Shown here: positions 15,974 to 25,328 of the stretch, one piece after another | How the letters are laid out: every line of letters starts with the position of its first letter | Numbering within the stretch: position 1 is the first letter of the stretch | Assembly (NCBI GenBank): GCA_002314195.1 | Contig: DCCQ01000028.1 | Span: 4,240-47,248 of the forward strand | Origin: Bacteroidales bacterium UBA1077 | Lineage (GTDB): Bacteria > Bacteroidota > Bacteroidia > Bacteroidales > UBA932 | DNA: 43,009 bases | Reading direction: 5' to 3' | Program-made: the position numbers and the translations under genes | Notes under the pieces: model-generated | The model's input: the letters and a program-made list of their open reading frames with translations, nothing else | Database searches by the model: none | What the model was told of the DNA's origin: nothing

Positions 15974-18900
15974 TTAAAATGTAAGGTTCATTCCGAATGT
16001 ATAAGTCCTGTATGTAGGATATGAGTTGAAGTCAATTCTTAATGTACTGCTGTTGTTGGCATTAACTGATGGATCCTGCCCAGAATAGCTAGTCAGAGTC
16101 ACTAGATTTTGACCAGTAATATAGAGGGTCAGATTGCTTATCCTGCTATTCTCTCCCAAAGGCACATTATATGAAAGCTGGACTGTCTGGAGCCTTAAAT
16201 ATGAGCCATCCTGAACAGTCATGTCGTTGACTGGCTTGGTTCCTTGTCGTGTAGGGTTCACAAACGAAGGATACTTCTTTGAAGGATGCTCAGGTGTCCA
16301 TCTATTTAGGTACATTTCAGCAATCCTATTGCGCCTATGGCTGACAGGATAGTAGGATTCGACTATAGAGTTGTTCAATATCTTAAAACCTAGGGCTGCA
16401 TCGAAAAACGCATTGAGAGTAAATCCTTTATAAGAGAATTCATTACCTAAGCCCATTGTCACCTTAGGAATTGAATTTCCGATTATGACACGATCCTCAG
16501 AATTGACCGTACCGTCACCGTTCTGATCAATGAACTTTATATCCCCTGGTTGTACTGGATCTTTTGTCCCAGACTTTTCAATCTCTTCCGTGGACTGCCA
16601 TATTCCTGCTGTCTTATATCCATAGAACGAATTCAATGTCTCCCCTTCCCTGATAATCGCAATCTGTGACGTGGTCTGTCCGGCTCCCGTATGAATCATA
16701 TCAGGAATGCCGCCAAGATTCTCAACCTTGTTCCGGAGTGTTCCGAAGTTAAATGAGGTGTTCCAAATAAACGGACCTTCGAAGTTCCTTGAACTGATTG
16801 TGAATTCAAAACCTCTATTGGATATGTCACCTACATTTTCAAGTCTCTGCGTGTAGCCTGTAGATGCCGCTATTGGTCTGTTGAAGAGCATATCCGAAGT
16901 AAACTTATAGAAATAATCCATTGATATGGAGATACGGCTATTGAGAAAAGCCATGTCAAGTCCAGCATTGTATTGGGATGTCGTTTCCCACTTCAAGTCT
17001 GGATTCGCAAGTCTTGAAGGTTCGAATGTAACTACCTTCTTGTTATCAAGGATAAGGTCGCCACCCTTGCTGAAAGTCGTTATAGACATATAGTTACCAA
17101 TGTCTTGGTTTCCTGTCCGTCCATAACTCAGACGTAACTTAAGGTCATCAAACACATTAAGATTTCTGATAAAATCATAGTTGGCCGCCTTGATGGCAAA
17201 CGCTGCAGAAGGGAAATATCCAAACTTGTTGTTAGCTCCAAACCTTGATGAACCATCAACACGGAGTGTGGCTGTGAATAGATATATATCCTTAAGGCTA
17301 TAATTTAATCTGCTGATAAAAGAAAGCAGTTTGTTGCTCTCACGTGAAGAGCCCACTGATGTAAGAGTCGGGTCTCCGAGTCCAAGATTGTCTGTGAAAG
17401 TATCATCGCCAGGGAAGCCTTTGGCGGTAACATTGAACGTATTATGCGAAAACTTCTGATATGTGACACCTGCCATGACATTAAGGTTACTTGTGCAAAA
17501 ATCCTTAATGTAAGTAGTGGTGAGTTCACCTAGATAGTTCGACCTTGTCCCTGAAAAGACGTTTGCGACACCAGAGTTGGCACGTCCGTCTTGGGTGAGC
17601 TGTGATACATAGGTATCTCTGCGGCTTAACCTAACATCGAAACCAATATTCGCCTTTATTGTCCAGCCTTGCATAATTGTAAAGTCCGCCCAATATGTGC
17701 CGAGAGTCCTATAGTTGTTTGTCATGCTAGTCTTGCCATACAGAAGTGCCAGAGGGTTCTCCACATTCAAGAAAGAACTCCTTTTATATGTGCCGTCATC
17801 ATTCTTTACAGCCTGCGTTGGGTCGTAGTTACGAGCACTGTACAAGAGACCGCCTTCCTCATTTGTGCCATACCCTAGAGGCACCACCTTGTCCTTACTA
17901 TAAGAGGTTGTCATGTTTGCTCCGGCACGTAGTCTCTTTCCGGCGTACTCAAGGTTGATTCTACCGTCATACCTGTCATATCCTGATTCCTTGAGGACTC
18001 CATCTTGGTTAAATATATTCACTGAGGCAAAATATTTAATATCCTTTCCTCCACCTGTCAATGAAAGACTATGGCTATGAAGAGCAGCCTTCCTTATCAA
18101 GAGAGACTGCCAGTCAGTACCGCCATTCTCGATATCAGTCACGATTTCTGTTTCAGATACACCAGAACCTGGTGTCGCCTGAATCTCGTTGAGGATTCTC
18201 TTATAGTCTTCAGCATTGAGGACCGCCACCATCTTCTTTGGATCTTGAATTGCAACATATCCATCGTATGACACTTTTGTCCTGCCCGAACTTCCTTTCT
18301 TTGTAGTGACGATGATGACACCATTTGCACCACGGGCACCATATATAGCGGTTGCTGATGCATCTTTAAGAATCTCAATAGACTCTATATCTGCAGGGTT
18401 AATGTTGGATATAGGGTTTCTTGCAGCACTCACGCCAGGCATGCTGGCACCTTGCCCTGAAACCACATTATTTGTTTCAATCGGAAGGCCATCAACCACG
18501 TACAGAGGAGCGGATGACGCATTGACCGAACCGGCACCACGGATCTGAACATCGATACCTCCCCCTGGTTCAGCACTTGACTGGGTGACCCTCACACCTG
18601 CAGCACGCCCTTCCATGAGGGCTGAAAGGGAAGCATTCACGCCTTGTCCCATATCCTTCTTTCTAAATGAAGAGACTGACCCTGTAAGATCCTTCTTCTT
18701 CACTGTACCATATCCGACCACAACCACTTCATCTAGAAGTTCCTGATCCTCTTGAAGAATGACATTCATGTCTGGAGATGCCACAACCTCAACATTGTTA
18801 TATCCTATTGAAGAGAACACCAGTACTGTTCCAGGAGCCACTGAGATTGTAAAATTTCCGTCAATGTCAGTAATTGTCCCCTTGTTGGTGCCCTTCACGA

Positions 18901-19069
18901 AGACACTTGCTCCGATTATCGGAATCCCGGCGGCATCCTTTACAGTTCCTGATACAGATTCCTGCATGGCCACCTCTGCACTTGGCCTGACATCAGCCGA
19001 ATACATGTCGGGGATGCCAAGCAGCATCATACCCAGCATCAATAAAAGTTGGTAATTTCGCATATTCAT
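15974..19069 (-). CDS. SusC/RagA-family TonB-dependent outer-membrane transporter
   Basis: A 1031-aa SusC homologue. It has a signal peptide (1-24) and a CarboxypepD_reg-like domain (about 38-107: SGTVKDAAGIPIIGASVFVK). The TonB-box region is DEVVVVGYG (113-121). The plug domain follows (about 125-240: DVQIRGAGSVNASSAPLYVV, ILKDASATAIYGARGANGV), then the 22-strand barrel ending YRTYTFGMNLTF with the terminal Phe. It imports oligosaccharides with SusD. Its leader is about 100 nt if the -7 at 19170-19177 is used. The susCD stretch looks visibly richer in A+T than the efflux operon and lacks the dispersed GAATATTC word. Confidence 0.97.
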   Translation of the reverse strand: MNMRNYQLLLMLGMMLLGIPDMYSADVRPSAEVAMQESVSGTVKDAAGIPIIGASVFVKGTNKGTITDIDGNFTISVAPGTVLVFSSIGYNNVEVVASPDMNVILQEDQELLDEVVVVGYGTVKKKDLTGSVSSFRKKDMGQGVNASLSALMEGRAAGVRVTQSSAEPGGGIDVQIRGAGSVNASSAPLYVVDGLPIETNNVVSGQGASMPGVSAARNPISNINPADIESIEILKDASATAIYGARGANGVIIVTTKKGSSGRTKVSYDGYVAIQDPKKMVAVLNAEDYKRILNEIQATPGSGVSETEIVTDIENGGTDWQSLLIRKAALHSHSLSLTGGGKDIKYFASVNIFNQDGVLKESGYDRYDGRINLEYAGKRLRAGANMTTSYSKDKVVPLGYGTNEEGGLLYSARNYDPTQAVKNDDGTYKRSSFLNVENPLALLYGKTSMTNNYRTLGTYWADFTIMQGWTIKANIGFDVRLSRRDTYVSQLTQDGRANSGVANVFSGTRSNYLGELTTTYIKDFCTSNLNVMAGVTYQKFSHNTFNVTAKGFPGDDTFTDNLGLGDPTLTSVGSSRESNKLLSFISRLNYSLKDIYLFTATLRVDGSSRFGANNKFGYFPSAAFAIKAANYDFIRNLNVFDDLKLRLSYGRTGNQDIGNYMSITTFSKGGDLILDNKKVVTFEPSRLANPDLKWETTSQYNAGLDMAFLNSRISISMDYFYKFTSDMLFNRPIAASTGYTQRLENVGDISNRGFEFTISSRNFEGPFIWNTSFNFGTLRNKVENLGGIPDMIHTGAGQTTSQIAIIREGETLNSFYGYKTAGIWQSTEEIEKSGTKDPVQPGDIKFIDQNGDGTVNSEDRVIIGNSIPKVTMGLGNEFSYKGFTLNAFFDAALGFKILNNSIVESYYPVSHRRNRIAEMYLNRWTPEHPSKKYPSFVNPTRQGTKPVNDMTVQDGSYLRLQTVQLSYNVPLGENSRISNLTLYITGQNLVTLTSYSGQDPSVNANNSSTLRIDFNSYPTYRTYTFGMNLTF

Positions 19070-19414
19070 GTTATTAATGTATTATGTGTTTAAGCAAACT
19101 CTTAGTTGCGACTCCAATTTCGCAAAAAACATAACTTTTCAGGGCTCACGTTATGCCAAAAACTATGAGCAAAGTTAGCCGATTAGCCCTGTTTAGGAGG
19201 TTTAATTATCTGTCAAAAGCAAGTTCAAAATCATTCCGAGGTCATTTAGGCCAATTTTGAGCTTATGGGTACACATAACACTACGAAGCAAAGCAAACTT
19301 CATTTTTAATTCAAAATACAATCATAATTCTTTCATGCTTTTCATATTTAACAAATGATAATTTATTTTTGTTGTTACCTCATAATCGGTAACTCTTAAA
19401 TTATAACAATCAAT
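19070..19414. promoter_or_regulatory. Divergent control region of susC and the glutaminase-like gene
   Basis: 345 nt without a gene. On the minus strand TAACTTTG at 19170-19177 is a -7 element 101 nt before the susC ATG. On the plus strand TATTTTTG at 19364-19371 is a -7 element 44 nt before the ATG at 19415. Neither has a TTTG at the -33 distance, which fits promoters that need an activator such as the regulator at 4481. TTAGCC is repeated directly at 19175 and 19183, next to the susC -7. I find no convincing riboswitch or small RNA. Confidence 0.5.
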
Positions 19415-21889
19415 ATGAACACAAAACCTCTGATTTGCGCCCTTTGTGTCGCCATTGCCTCTGCTACCAACCCTGTCTTAGGGAAGCAGCCCAACAACAG
19501 AATCACACCTCCTGCGTACCCGCTGGTGACCATCGATCCCTACACTAGCATCTGGTCCAACACGGGCAACCTCTACGGTGGCGCCACAATCCACTGGACG
19601 GGAAAGGAGTTCCCTCTAGTCGGTGTGGCCAAGGTTGATGGAGTAAGTTATCGTTTCATGGGTGTCGAGGATGTTGATCTCACACAGGTTGTCAACACCG
19701 CTGACAATGGCGGATGGGATTGCACCTACACCATGGAAAGGCCGGCTGATGATTGGATGAGCCTGGCTTTCGATGACACTTCATGGAAAAAAGGACAAGG
19801 CTGCTTCGGAACAAAAAATGAAAAGACAGCCGGAACTTTCTGGAAAGGAGGAAATGTCTGGGTAAGAAGAACGGTGAATGTTCCGGAAATAAGCAAGGAC
19901 GAGACATTATACCTTATATATAGTAACGACGACATTGCCACATTCTACATCAATGGTGTCAAGGTGTTCTCAACCAACGAGGTGCACCACAACGCCAACG
20001 TGGCCTTGGACGCAATGGCAACAGCAGCCCTCAAAGCCGGTGAAAACGTGATCTCCGCCACTTGTGAGGACACTGGTGGCCTGGCGGTCTTAGACTTTGG
20101 GCTTGCGGTCAAAAGAGAAGGCGAGAAGCTCGTCCTGCTCAACACAGCCAAGCAGATCTCCGCGGATGTCCAGGCAACACAGACCCATTACAACTTCGTA
20201 TGCGGCCCTATAGACCTACAGGTGACATTTACCGCCCCTCTTCTGCTGAATGACCTCGAACTTCTAAGCCGTCCTGTCAACTACATCTCCTACAAAGCAT
20301 CTTCCAATGACGGCAAGAAGCATGACGTGTCAATCTATTTCGAAGCGTCACCTCGCATCGCCCTTGATTATCCGTTCCAAGACAGCATGAGCGAGATTGT
20401 CTATGACGGAGACATGGTATATGTAAAATCAGGAAGCGTCAGTCAAGGGATACTCCAAAAAAAAGGTGATGACAGGCGTATCGACTGGGGTTATTTCTAT
20501 ATGGCCGGGGACAACGGTTCCACAGTAGCCGGTGTCGGCAAAGCATCAGCCCTCAGAAGTTGTTTCGTCCAAGGAGGCGATGTCAATTCCATCGGATCAA
20601 AAGGCGGGAACGATTCGGGACGCATGGCGCTTGTCCAAAATCTAGGAAAAATCAAGAAAGCTGACGGACACGTTCTCATCGGCTATGATGACATCTATTC
20701 AATACAATACTTCGAAAAGAATCTCCGGCCCTACTGGAACAGAAACGGGGACAAAAGCATATTCGATGAATTCAACTCCGCTGCCAAGGAATATTCCTCT
20801 TTGATTAAAAAATGCGACAAATTCGACAGAGAACTTATGCTTGACGCGGAAAACACCGGAGGAAGGGAATATGCCGAACTCTGCGCACTCGCCTATCGCC
20901 AAGCAATCCACGCACATAAGCTAGTTGAGGCTCCGAACGGGGATATTCTTTGGCTCTCTAAAGAGAACAACAGCAACGGCTCCATCGGCACAGTCGATGT
21001 GACATATCCTTCCGCCCCACTGTTCCTTCTTTACAACCCTAAACTTGCGGAAGGCTTAATGAACCACATCTTCTATTATTCCGAAAGTGGCAGATGGGCA
21101 AAACCCTTCCCTGCTCATGACGTAGGCACATATCCTATCGCTAACGGACAGACCTACGGTGGAGACATGCCTGTAGAGGAGGCTGGGAACATGCTCATAC
21201 TCACCGCGGCAGTGTGCCATTATGAGAAAGATGCGTCCTATGCTGCAAAGCACTGGGGCATGCTCACCACATGGGCTGAATACCTTGAAAAATTTGGATT
21301 AGACCCTGAAAATCAACTCTGTACAGATGACTTCGCTGGTCATTTCGCCCACAACGCCAATCTTTCCATCAAGGCCATCCTCGGTATCGCGTCCTACGGC
21401 CATCTTGCAAAGCTGCTTGGCAAGGATGATCTCGCGGAGAAGTACACAAACAAAGCAAGGACCTTCGCCAAGGAATGGATGAGAATGGCTGATGACGGAG
21501 ACCATTACCGTCTCACATTCGACAAGCCCGGGACTTGGAGCCAGAAGTACAATCTCGTGTGGGACAAACTACTCGGACTAGAAATCTTCCCGGAAGAAGT
21601 GGCTGAAAAGGAACTTGCCTACTATCCTAAGGTACAGAACACATGGGGACTCCCTCTTGATTCAAGAAAAACCTACACCAAGACAGACTGGATTATCTGG
21701 ACAGCCACATTGGCTGGCAACATGGATGAATTCCAATCTTTTGTCGCCCCTGTCTGGAAATTCATGGACGAGACAGAGGACAGGGTGCCCATGTCTGATT
21801 GGGTGTTCACAGACAGACCAGTACACAGAGGCTTCAAGGCAAGGTCCGTTGTCGGAGGGTACTTCATAAAAATGCTTGAGAATCTTTAA
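19415..21889 (+). CDS. Glutaminase-like DUF4964/DUF5127/DUF4965/DUF1793 protein
   Basis: An 824-aa secreted protein with a signal peptide (MNTKPLICALCVAIASATNPVLG). The start RITPPAYPLVTIDPYTSIWS is the DUF4964 signature. Residues about 110-240 form an inserted jelly-roll like those of beta-galactosidases (WMSLAFDDTSWKKGQGCFG, GNVWVRRTVNVP, DIATFYINGVKVF). DUF5127 follows, then DUF4965 and DUF1793, an (alpha/alpha)6-type region with YAELCALAYRQAIHAHKLV, HDVGTYPIANGQ, MPVEEAGNMLIL and TWSQKYNLVWDKLL. Fungal relatives are called glutaminase A. Bacterial ones sit in glycan loci and their fold suggests a glycosidase, but no activity can be read from sequence. The next gene (a sulfatase) starts 3 nt after its stop, so the two are one operon. 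Confidence 0.85.
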   Translation: MNTKPLICALCVAIASATNPVLGKQPNNRITPPAYPLVTIDPYTSIWSNTGNLYGGATIHWTGKEFPLVGVAKVDGVSYRFMGVEDVDLTQVVNTADNGGWDCTYTMERPADDWMSLAFDDTSWKKGQGCFGTKNEKTAGTFWKGGNVWVRRTVNVPEISKDETLYLIYSNDDIATFYINGVKVFSTNEVHHNANVALDAMATAALKAGENVISATCEDTGGLAVLDFGLAVKREGEKLVLLNTAKQISADVQATQTHYNFVCGPIDLQVTFTAPLLLNDLELLSRPVNYISYKASSNDGKKHDVSIYFEASPRIALDYPFQDSMSEIVYDGDMVYVKSGSVSQGILQKKGDDRRIDWGYFYMAGDNGSTVAGVGKASALRSCFVQGGDVNSIGSKGGNDSGRMALVQNLGKIKKADGHVLIGYDDIYSIQYFEKNLRPYWNRNGDKSIFDEFNSAAKEYSSLIKKCDKFDRELMLDAENTGGREYAELCALAYRQAIHAHKLVEAPNGDILWLSKENNSNGSIGTVDVTYPSAPLFLLYNPKLAEGLMNHIFYYSESGRWAKPFPAHDVGTYPIANGQTYGGDMPVEEAGNMLILTAAVCHYEKDASYAAKHWGMLTTWAEYLEKFGLDPENQLCTDDFAGHFAHNANLSIKAILGIASYGHLAKLLGKDDLAEKYTNKARTFAKEWMRMADDGDHYRLTFDKPGTWSQKYNLVWDKLLGLEIFPEEVAEKELAYYPKVQNTWGLPLDSRKTYTKTDWIIWTATLAGNMDEFQSFVAPVWKFMDETEDRVPMSDWVFTDRPVHRGFKARSVVGGYFIKMLENL

Positions 21890-21891
21890 TA

Positions 21892-23592
21892 ATGTCAACC
21901 ATGAATGATGATCTGAAAAAGATGATTGTCCCGTTGTCACTTCTTGCTGTTTCACTGTCGCAAGAAGCCGGAGCCGCGGGAAGACAAGACAAACGTCCAA
22001 ACATAATCGTAATCCTTGCCGATGACTTAGGTTACTCTGACCCGGGATGTTACGGAGGTGAAATCCATACTCCGAATCTGGATCTGCTCGCTAGAAACGG
22101 AGTGCGTTTCAACCATTTCTACAACGCGTCCAGAAGTTGTCCGACCAGGGCGTCACTTTTGACAGGACTTTACCAGCATCAGGCCGGCATTGGAAGGATG
22201 ACCTTTGACAATGGACTTCCTGGGTACAGGGGCACCCTTTCCAAAAATGCCGTAACTATCGCTGAGGTGCTCAGGGACGTGGGTTACAGAACAAGCATGG
22301 TTGGCAAATGGCATGTCGCGGAGACACCTCTGCGCAAAGACCAAAGGGACTGGCTCAACCATCAAGTGTTCCACGAGAGCTTCGCAGACTTGAGCAACTA
22401 CCCGGTCAACAGAGGCTTCCAGACCCACTACGGTCTGATCTATGGCGTGGCAGACTACTTCGACCCGTTCAGTCTGGTGGAAGGCGAAGTTCCTGTTAAA
22501 AGTGTTCCTGAAGGATATTACCTTACACAGGCTCTGTCCGACAGGGCGGAGAAAGAGATCAGGGAATATGCAGATGATGACAAACCATTTTTTATGTATC
22601 TGGCCTACACATCCCCGCATTGGCCTCTGATGGCGCTTCCCGAAGACATCGAGAAATACAAGGATACCTACAAGGTTGGCTGGGAAGAAATCAGAAATTC
22701 CCGCTACGAAAGACAAAAGGAACTTGGAATATTCGGAGATGCCGAGGATTTCCTTTCCGACAGGCAATTCCACGACAGATGGGAAGACAACAATAACGCG
22801 GAGTGGGACGCCCGCGCAATGGCAGTACATGCCGCGATGGTGGACAGGATGGATCAGGGTATAGGTCAGGTAATCAGAGCCTTGCGGGAAACAAATCAAC
22901 TGGACAACACTCTCATCCTGTTCCTTTCTGACAATGGATGCAGCCCGGAAGTCTGCGAGAACATGGAACCCGGAGAGAATGACAGGCCAGACATGACAAG
23001 AGACGGTCGTGTCATCGTGTACCCGAAAAACAAGGAAGCCCTGCCTGGTCCGGAGACAACGTTCGCTTCCCTTGGAGCAAGATGGGCGAATGTGGCCAAC
23101 ACTCCGTTCAGGTACTGGAAAGCAAAATCCTACGAAGGCGGCATCTGCACCCCGATGATCGCCCACTGGCCTAAAGGAATAAAAAAGAACGTGGGAGGAG
23201 TGACTTCTGAATATGGCCACGTGATGGACATCATGGCGACATGCCTGGACCTCGCAGATGCAGAATATCCTTCTGTCTATAAAGGACATGAGATCATCCC
23301 GATGGAAGGCGTCAGCCTGGTTCCCATATTCAAGAAAGGACACAGAACCGGACATGGCTATTATGGTTTCGAACACTTCAATGAAAGAGCCTTCATTTCC
23401 AATGACGGATGGAAGATCGTTAAACCTGGTAAGGAAGCCAATTGGGAACTTTATAATCTGAATACAGACCGCAGCGAGAAGCACAATGTCGCGATGGAGC
23501 ATCCCGACCGTGTTGCCACGATGATGAAAGAGTACGAGGCGTGGGCCAAGCGCTGCATGGTCGAACCCTGTCCGGGACAGAATAAGAAATAA
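21892..23592 (+). CDS. S1 sulfatase, Ser-type (fifth intact sulfatase)
   Basis: A 566-aa arylsulfatase-like enzyme starting 3 nt after the previous stop. The N-terminus has a hydrophobic export signal (MIVPLSLLAVSLSQEAGA) after a short polar stretch. An internal Met at codon 4 is an alternative start. ILADDLGYSDPGCYGG leads to the active site S82-C-P-T-R86 and ASLLTGLYQHQAGIGRM. VGKWHVAE, SPHWPLMALPED and FLSDNGCSPEVC follow. It is a clear paralogue of the 689-aa sulfatase at 8918-10987 (same DNLAKNG/LLARNG, HQAGMG/HQAGIG and EYGYFADIM/EYGHVMDIM regions) but lacks that protein's extra C-terminal domain. Confidence 0.93.
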   Translation: MSTMNDDLKKMIVPLSLLAVSLSQEAGAAGRQDKRPNIIVILADDLGYSDPGCYGGEIHTPNLDLLARNGVRFNHFYNASRSCPTRASLLTGLYQHQAGIGRMTFDNGLPGYRGTLSKNAVTIAEVLRDVGYRTSMVGKWHVAETPLRKDQRDWLNHQVFHESFADLSNYPVNRGFQTHYGLIYGVADYFDPFSLVEGEVPVKSVPEGYYLTQALSDRAEKEIREYADDDKPFFMYLAYTSPHWPLMALPEDIEKYKDTYKVGWEEIRNSRYERQKELGIFGDAEDFLSDRQFHDRWEDNNNAEWDARAMAVHAAMVDRMDQGIGQVIRALRETNQLDNTLILFLSDNGCSPEVCENMEPGENDRPDMTRDGRVIVYPKNKEALPGPETTFASLGARWANVANTPFRYWKAKSYEGGICTPMIAHWPKGIKKNVGGVTSEYGHVMDIMATCLDLADAEYPSVYKGHEIIPMEGVSLVPIFKKGHRTGHGYYGFEHFNERAFISNDGWKIVKPGKEANWELYNLNTDRSEKHNVAMEHPDRVATMMKEYEAWAKRCMVEPCPGQNKK

Positions 23593-23612
23593 TAGTCATT
23601 CTTCCAAAAAAA

Positions 23613-23632
23613 CATGTATATTTACATACATG
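23613..23632. terminator. Small inverted repeat after the fifth sulfatase
   Basis: CATGTAT (23613-23619) and ATACATG (23626-23632) form a perfect 7-bp stem with a 6-nt loop, 20 nt after the sulfatase stop. The stem is AT-rich and no T-run follows, so termination would be weak. The right arm contains the first possible start codon (23630) of the small lipoprotein ORF, so it could instead affect that start. Confidence 0.35.
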
Positions 23633-23647
23633 AACATCCCCTGGTAT

Positions 23648-23788
23648 ATGAAAAAAACACTTTTGTTGTTGTCGTTTGCTTCTGTACTGGCCGCAAGTTG
23701 CGGCCAGTACAAGCATTTCACCAATCCATTGATTAACCAGAACTGGCCGGACCCGATGGCCATTTATAATACCGATGACGATCATTAA
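23648..23788 (+). pseudogene. Truncated GH43-like lipoprotein (46 codons)
   Basis: A short frame with a good lipoprotein signal (MKKTLLLLSFASVLAASC, lipobox Cys 18). It is followed by YKHFTNPLINQNWPDPMAIY and a stop after DDDH. The NP(L/V)...WPDP pattern just after the signal is how many GH43 enzymes begin; its Asp is the expected catalytic base. So this is probably the surviving first 46 codons of a lost glycosidase. An in-frame ATG at 23630 would add six residues. It could alternatively be a real small lipoprotein. Its end overlaps the longest possible start of the anSME gene. Confidence 0.6.
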
Positions 23789-25109
23789 CATGTCAGACGC
23801 GACATTCGAGAAGACACTGACCCTCGGGGACGCCATACGCCTTTCCGGGCCTATGGCCTTCAACATAATGATCAAGCCCGCAGGGTCGCTCTGCAACCTG
23901 GACTGCAAATATTGCTACTACCTTGACAAGGCTGAGATCTACGGCGGCAAGGAGCCACGGATGAGCGAAGCGATGCTGGAAAAGGTCGTTCAGGAATATA
24001 TCAACGCCAATGAGGTGCCGGAAGTGACGTTCAACTGGCACGGTGGCGAACCGCTGGTGCTGGGGTTGGACTTCTACCGAAAGGCCATTGAATATGAGCG
24101 TAAATATGCCGGTGAGAAGGTCATCCACAACACCATCCAGACCAACGGCACCCTCCTCAACCGAGAATGGGCGAGATTCTTCCACGACAACGATTTTCTT
24201 GTGGGAATATCCTTGGACGGTCCCAAGGATATTCATGACAGGTACCGCAAGGACAAGGGTGGCTTCCCGACCTTTGACAGGGTGATGAGCGGGTTGAATA
24301 TTCTTAAAGGGGAAGGGGTTGAGTTCAACACGATGTCCACGGTGAACCATGCCAGCGAAGGCCGAGGTTTGGAAACTTACATATTCTTAAAAGAGGTCGG
24401 CAGCGGCTTCATGCAGTTCATGCCGGTCGTGGAGCACGTCAAGTACCCGTTGAACGGGGCTGGCAAGCCAGACAAGAAAAAACGCCCTTTCATCGTTGAC
24501 CCAAAGACCGATGGAGCTGTCATAGCACCTTGGTCGGTGAGTGACATCGGTTTCGGTCGATTCCTCTGCGACATATTCGATTATTGGATCCGCAACGATG
24601 TAGGACGCTATTTCGTCACCAACTTCGATGCGACCCTTGCCAACTGGGTCGGTGAGATGCCGGGCACCTGCACATTCGCCCAGACCTGCGGTGGCAATGC
24701 CGTCATCGAGCACAACGGAGACCTCTACCCGTGCGATCATTTTGTCTATAAGGACTATCTTCTCGGCAACATCGCCGACAAGTCCATCGCCGAGATGATG
24801 CGTTCCGACAAACAGACAGCCTTCGGAATCGACAAGCGCAACAAGCTGCCCACCAAGTGCTTACGGTGCGAATGGCTTTTCGCCTGCAACGGAGAGTGCC
24901 CCAAGCACCGGTTCAACACCTACGAGTCCCGTCAGGCTCGTGGCGGTGCACGGATTGAGACCGACCTCAACGCCCTCTGCGCAGGCTACCAGATGTTCTT
25001 CAGCCATGTCGCCCCCTATATGGACTACATGAAGGACCTCCTGTCCCGCAAGATGTCCCCCGCCTACGTCATCCCCTGGGCCAGAACCCATGCGATGCAA
25101 CAGCGGTAA
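23775..25109 (+). CDS. Anaerobic sulfatase-maturating enzyme (radical SAM, SPASM)
   Basis: This enzyme oxidises the active-site Ser or Cys of sulfatases to formylglycine in the cytoplasm before export. Numbering from the Met at 23775 (a second possible start is 23790, two nt after the small lipoprotein stop), the radical-SAM cluster motif is C40-x3-C44-x2-C47 (CNLDCKYCYYL). The SPASM domain holds C299, C305, C320, C362, C365, C371 and C375 for two auxiliary clusters. Length is 444 aa. It lies at the end of the sulfatase operon, and all five local sulfatases are Ser-type and would need it. A damaged second copy of its C-terminal half is at 2265-2558. Confidence 0.95.
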   Translation: MTIINMSDATFEKTLTLGDAIRLSGPMAFNIMIKPAGSLCNLDCKYCYYLDKAEIYGGKEPRMSEAMLEKVVQEYINANEVPEVTFNWHGGEPLVLGLDFYRKAIEYERKYAGEKVIHNTIQTNGTLLNREWARFFHDNDFLVGISLDGPKDIHDRYRKDKGGFPTFDRVMSGLNILKGEGVEFNTMSTVNHASEGRGLETYIFLKEVGSGFMQFMPVVEHVKYPLNGAGKPDKKKRPFIVDPKTDGAVIAPWSVSDIGFGRFLCDIFDYWIRNDVGRYFVTNFDATLANWVGEMPGTCTFAQTCGGNAVIEHNGDLYPCDHFVYKDYLLGNIADKSIAEMMRSDKQTAFGIDKRNKLPTKCLRCEWLFACNGECPKHRFNTYESRQARGGARIETDLNALCAGYQMFFSHVAPYMDYMKDLLSRKMSPAYVIPWARTHAMQQR

Positions 25110-25260
25110 AAGGCAAGATATCCAAGACGAAGTCCATCCCTCCCCTAAAAGTCCCCCATTATCCCCCGTGCGTAAAATCAAGCGAATCACTCACGAAAGG
25201 AGTGGTTTACCGTCTCTCGTTCGTAAGATGGACGATTCTGCGCACCGATGGCATATTCGT

Positions 25261-25311
25261 TTTTGCAAAAATGATTTTATTATCGATTTTCATTTTTACA
25301 AAAATGTTTTT
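25261..25311. repeat. Two direct repeats upstream of the second DUF4143 ATPase
   Basis: TTTTGCAAAAATGATTTT (25261-25278) recurs 33 bp later as TTTTACAAAAATGTTTTT (25294-25311), with two differences in 18. The 33-bp spacing is about three helical turns. The second copy abuts the -7 element at 25312. A repressor or autoregulatory site is a natural reading. Confidence 0.65.
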
Positions 25312-25319
25312 TACATTTG
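25312..25319 (+). promoter_or_regulatory. -7 promoter element (TACATTTG), nearly leaderless
   Basis: An exact TAnnTTTG whose end is 9 nt before the ATG at 25329. The transcript would start almost at the start codon. No -33 TTTG is present, and that region is inside the direct repeats. Confidence 0.5.
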
Positions 25320-25328
25320 TCATCAAAG

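Noticed and set aside
19070..19414. A possible antisense small RNA in the susC leader
   Set aside because: Such RNAs are known at some Bacteroides glycan loci, but no terminator or structure here supports one.
22153..23502. A 449-codon open frame antisense to the fifth sulfatase
   Set aside because: It is the mirror of a strong sulfatase gene. It has no start signal, no export signal and no recognisable domain; codon bias explains its length.
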